Source: Paraescarpia echinospica
Taxonomy: Eukaryota; Annelida; Polychaeta; Sabellida; Siboglinidae
Length of the DNA: 64,000 nucleotides
Direction of reading: 5' to 3'
Assembly (NCBI GenBank): GCA_020002185.1
Contig: CM034539.1
Coordinates: 663,017 to 727,016 of the forward strand
Shown: piece after piece, positions 60,401 to 64,000 of the stretch
Position numbering within the stretch: the first letter of the stretch is position 1
Layout of the letters: every line of letters starts with the position of its first letter
Notes under the pieces: generated by a model
Databases searched by the model: none
What the model saw: only the letters and a program-made list of their open reading frames with translations
What the model was told of the DNA's origin: nothing
Program-made: the position numbers and the translations under genes

Positions 60401-63400
60401 CTGGTCCTCTGTATGCATGAAGTCTGGGGTGAGGCTGTCATTGACACTGGTCCTCTGTATGCCTGAGGTCAGTACATGAGTGATGAGTGTCCAGCTGGCA
60501 TTGACACTGGTCCTCTGTATGCCTGAAGTCAGTACATGAGTGATGAGTGTCCAGCTGTCATTGACACTGGTCCTCTGTATGCCTGAAGTCAGTACATGAG
60601 TGATGAGTGTCCAGCTGGCATTGACACGGGTCCTCTGTATGCCTGAAGTCAGTACATGAGTGATGAGTGTCCAGCTGGCATTGACACTGGTCCTCTGTAT
60701 GCCTGAAGTCAGTACATGAGTGATGAGTGTCCAGCTGTCATTGACACGGGTCCTCTGTATGCATGAAGTCAGTACATGAGTGATGAGTGTCCAGCTGTCA
60801 TTGACACTGGTCCTCTGTATGCCTGAAGTCAGTACATGAGTGATGAGTGTCCAGCTGTCATTGACACTGGTCCTCTGTATGCATGAAGTCTGGGGTGAGG
60901 CTGTCATTGACACTGGTCCTCTGTATGCCTGAGGTCAGTACATGAGTGATGAGTGTCCAGCTGTCATTGACACTGGTCCTCTGTATGCCTGAAGTCAGTA
61001 CATGAGTGATGAGTGTCCAGCTGTCATTGACACTGGTCCTCTGTATGCCTGAAGTCAGTACATGAGTGATGAGGTCCAGCTGGCATTGACATCGGGAATC
61101 CTCTCAGGCGCCTGGAAGTCAGTACATGAGTGATGAGTGTCCAGCTGTCATTGACACTCGGTCCTCTCAGGCGCCTGGAAGTCAGTACATGAGTGGCGAG
61201 GTCCAGCTGTCATTGACACTGGTCCTCTGTGGCCTGAAGTCAGCATGAGTGATGAGTGTCCAGCTGTCATTGACACTGGTCCTCTGTATGCATGAAGTCT
61301 GGGGTGAGGCTGTCATTGACACTGGTCCTCTGTATGCCTGAGGTCAGTACATGAGTGATGAGTGTCCAGCTGGCATTGACACTGGTCCTCTGTATGCCTG
61401 AAGTCAGTACATGAGTGATGAGTGTCCAGCTGGCATTGACACTGGTCCTCTGTATGCCTGAAGTCAGTACATGAGTGATGAGTGTCCAGCTGGCATTGAC
61501 ACGGGTCCTCTGTATGCCTGAAGTCAGTACATGAGTGATGAGTGTCCAGCTGGCATTGACACTGGTCCTCTGTATGCCTGAAGTCAGTACATGAGTGATG
61601 AGTGTCCAGCTGGCATTGACACTGGTCCTCTGTATGCCTGAAGTCAGTACATGAGTGATGAGTGTCCAGCTGGCATTGACACGGGTCCTCTGTATGCCTG
61701 AAGTCAGTACATGAGTGATGAGTGTCAGCTGGCATTGACACTGGTCCTCTGTATGCCTGAAGTCAGTACATGAGTGATGAGTGTCCAGCTGTCATTGACA
61801 CTGGTCCTCTGTATGCATGAAGTCAGTACATGAGTGATGAGTGTCCAGCTGTCATTGACACTGGTCCTCTGTATGCCTGAAGTCAGTACATGAGTGATGA
61901 GTGTCCAGCTGTCATTGACACTGGTCCTCTGTATGCATGAAGTCTGGGGTGAGGCTGTCATTGACACTGGTCCTCTGTATGCCTGAGGTCAGTACATGAG
62001 TGATGAGTGTCCAGCTGTCATTGACACTGGCCCTCTGTATGCCTGAAGTCAGTACATGAGTGATGAGTGTCCAGCTGTCATTGACACTGGTCCTCTGTAT
62101 GCATGAAGTCTGGGGTGAGGCTGTCATTGACACTGGTCCTCTGTATGCCTGAGGTCAGTACATGAGTGATGAGTGTCCAGCTGTCATTGACACTGGTCCT
62201 CTGTATGCATGAAGTCTGGGGTGAGGCTGTCATTGACACTGGTCCTCTGTATGCCTGAGGTCAGTACATGAGTGATGAGTGTCCAGCTGTCATTGACACT
62301 GGTCCTCTGTATGCCTGAAGTCAGTACATGAGTGATGAGTGTCCAGCTGGCATTGACACTGGTCCTCTGTATGCCTGAAGTCTGGGGTGAGGCTGGCATT
62401 GACACTGGTCCTCTGTATGCCTGAAGTCTGGGGTGAGGCTGGCATTGACACTGGTCCTCTGTATGCCTGAGGTCAGTACATGAGTGATGAGTGTCCAGCT
62501 GGCATTGACACTGGTCCTCTGTATGCCTGAAGTCAGTACATGAGTGATGAGTGTCCAGCTGGCATTGACACTGGTCCTCTGTATGCCTGAAGTCTGGGGT
62601 GAGGCTGGCATTGACACTGGTCTTCTGTATGTCTGAAGTCTGGGGTGAGGCAGGCATTGACACTGGTCCTCTGTATGTCTGAAGTCTGGGGTGAGGCAGG
62701 CATTGACACTGGTCCTCTGTATGCCTGAAGTCTGGGGTGAGGCTGGCATTGACACTGGTCCTCTGTATGCCTGAAGTCTGGGGTGAGGCTGGCATTGACA
62801 CTGGTCCTCTGTATGCCTGAAGTCAGTACATGAGTGATGAGTGTCCAGCTGGCATTGACACTGGTCCTCTGTATGCCTGAAGTCAGTACATGAGTGATGA
62901 GTGTCCAGCTGGCATTGACACTGGTCCTCTGTATACCTGAAGTCAGTACATGAGTGATGAGTGTCCAGCTGGCATTGACACTGGTCCTCTGTATGCCTGA
63001 AGTCAGTACATGAGTGATGAGTGTCCAGCTGGCATTGACACTGGTCCTCTGTATGCCTGAAGTCAGTACATGAGTGATGAGTGTCCAGCTGGCATTGACA
63101 CGGGTCCTCTGTATGCCTGAAGTCTGGGGTGAGGCTGGCATTCATACTGGTCCTCTGTATGCCTGAAGTCTGGGGTGAGGCAGGCATTGACACTGGTCCT
63201 CTGTATGCCAGAAGTCAGTACATGAGTGATGAGTGTCCAGCTGGCATTGACACTGGTCCTCTGTATGCCTGAAGTCAGTACATGAGTGATGAGTGTCCAG
63301 CTGTCATTGACACTGGTCCTCTGTATGCCTGAAGTCAGTACATGAGTGATGAGTGTCCAGCTGTCATTGACACTGGTCCTCTGTATGCATGAAGTCTGGG

Positions 63401-64000
63401 GTGAGGCTGTCATTGACACTGGTCCTCTGTAAGCCTGAGGTCAGTACATGAGTGATGAGTGTCCAGCTGTCATTGACACTGGTCCTCTGTATGCCTGAAG
63501 TCAGTACATGAGTGATGAGTGTCCAGCTGTCATTGACACTGGTCCTCTGTATGCATGAAGTCTGGGGTGAGGCTGTCATTGACACTGGTCCTCTGTATGC
63601 CTGAGGTCAGTACATGAGTGATGAGTGTCCAGCTGGCATTGACACTGGTCCTCTGTATGCCTGAAGTCAGTACATGAGTGATGAGTGTCCAGCTGTCATT
63701 GACACTGGTCCTCTGTATGCATGAAGTCTGGGGTGAGGCTGTCATTGACACTGGTCCTCTGTAAGCCTGAGGTCAGTACATGAGTGATGAGTGTCCAGCT
63801 GTCATTGACACTGGTCCTCTGTATGCCTGAAGTCAGTACATGAGTGATGAGTGTCCAGCTGTCATTGACACTGGTCCTCTGTATGCATGAAGTCTGGGGT
63901 GAGGCTGTCATTGACACTGGTCCTCTGTATGCCTGAGGTCAGTACATGAGTGATGAGTGTCCAGCTGGCATTGACACTGGTCCTCTGTATGCCTGAAGTC
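54460..64000. repeat. 9.5-kb composite array of 46-bp (A) and 60-bp (B) units, running off the window
   Basis: Both units share 'ggcattgacactggtcctct' and 'gtatgcctgaagtc'. A inserts 'tggggtgaggct'. B inserts 'agtacatgagtgatgagtgt' plus 'ccagct'. 54460-56180 is pure A. After that B blocks and A blocks alternate. In 58140-60450 and 61900-63920 the order B-B-A recurs as a 166-bp higher-order unit with its own marks ('gcatgaagtc', 'gcctgaggtc', 'gctgtcatt'). The minus strand is open in all frames, giving apparent proteins of up to 836 codons. They cycle frames and are not genes. Confidence 0.95.

Noticed and set aside
54463..63917. Large minus-strand open frames (up to 836 codons)
   Set aside because: They are by-products of stop-free 46/60-bp monomers, open in overlapping frames and lacking any known domain.

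Overview
The window is eukaryotic nuclear DNA, most likely from a marine invertebrate and probably a lophotrochozoan such as a mollusc. The evidence is GT-AG introns, tRNA-derived SINEs with an 'aagcgctttgag...gcgctatataa' tail, a LINE reverse-transcriptase remnant and very AT-rich spacers. The species cannot be fixed from the sequence. There is no bacterial, viral or organellar gene content.

One real gene is recognisable. It lies on the + strand and is an orthologue of BCR (breakpoint cluster region protein, with ABR as its paralogue). I reconstruct ten coding exons: 4452-5325, 7163-7263, 20434-20553, 30681-30866, 31277-31387, 34494-34536, 37798-37850, 43254-43367, 46080-46207 and 53949-54025. 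They keep a continuous reading frame of 1807 nt (602 codons plus 1 nt). They encode the N-terminal coiled-coil oligomerisation domain, a linker with SH2-ligand-type tyrosines, the whole DH (RhoGEF) domain and the start of the PH domain. The rest of PH and the C2 and RhoGAP domains expected of this family must lie beyond 64000.

Layout: 1-1661 is unique noncoding DNA. 1662-3161 is a 1.5-kb inverted-repeat (foldback) element carrying tRNA-like sequence in each arm. About 3545-3725 is a LINE fragment on the minus strand. 4.2-5.3 kb holds the gene 5' region and the large first coding exon. The rest is introns, and about 60% of the window is tandem repeat arrays. Monomer lengths include 12, 15, 17, 23, 25, 35, 44, 46/60, 48, 49, 50, 51, 55, 62, 71, 83 and 100 bp, and two arrays exceed 100 copies.

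The main discovery is that four of the largest arrays are not independent intronic satellites. Their monomers are copies of the adjacent exon-intron junction. About 114 copies of the exon 4 acceptor plus exon start fill intron 3. About 79 copies of the exon 7 donor and about 15 copies of the exon 8 acceptor bracket intron 7. About 18 copies of the exon 9 donor open intron 9. Each monomer carries a plausible splice site, and where I translated it, use of a decoy gives a stop codon or a frameshift soon after. The gene therefore has to choose one true splice site among tens of near-identical copies. Other observations are a hAT-like non-autonomous transposon inserted in a 49-bp array, a SINE whose tail is triplicated, a perfect 17-bp hairpin, and a 46/60-bp composite array with a 166-bp higher-order unit.
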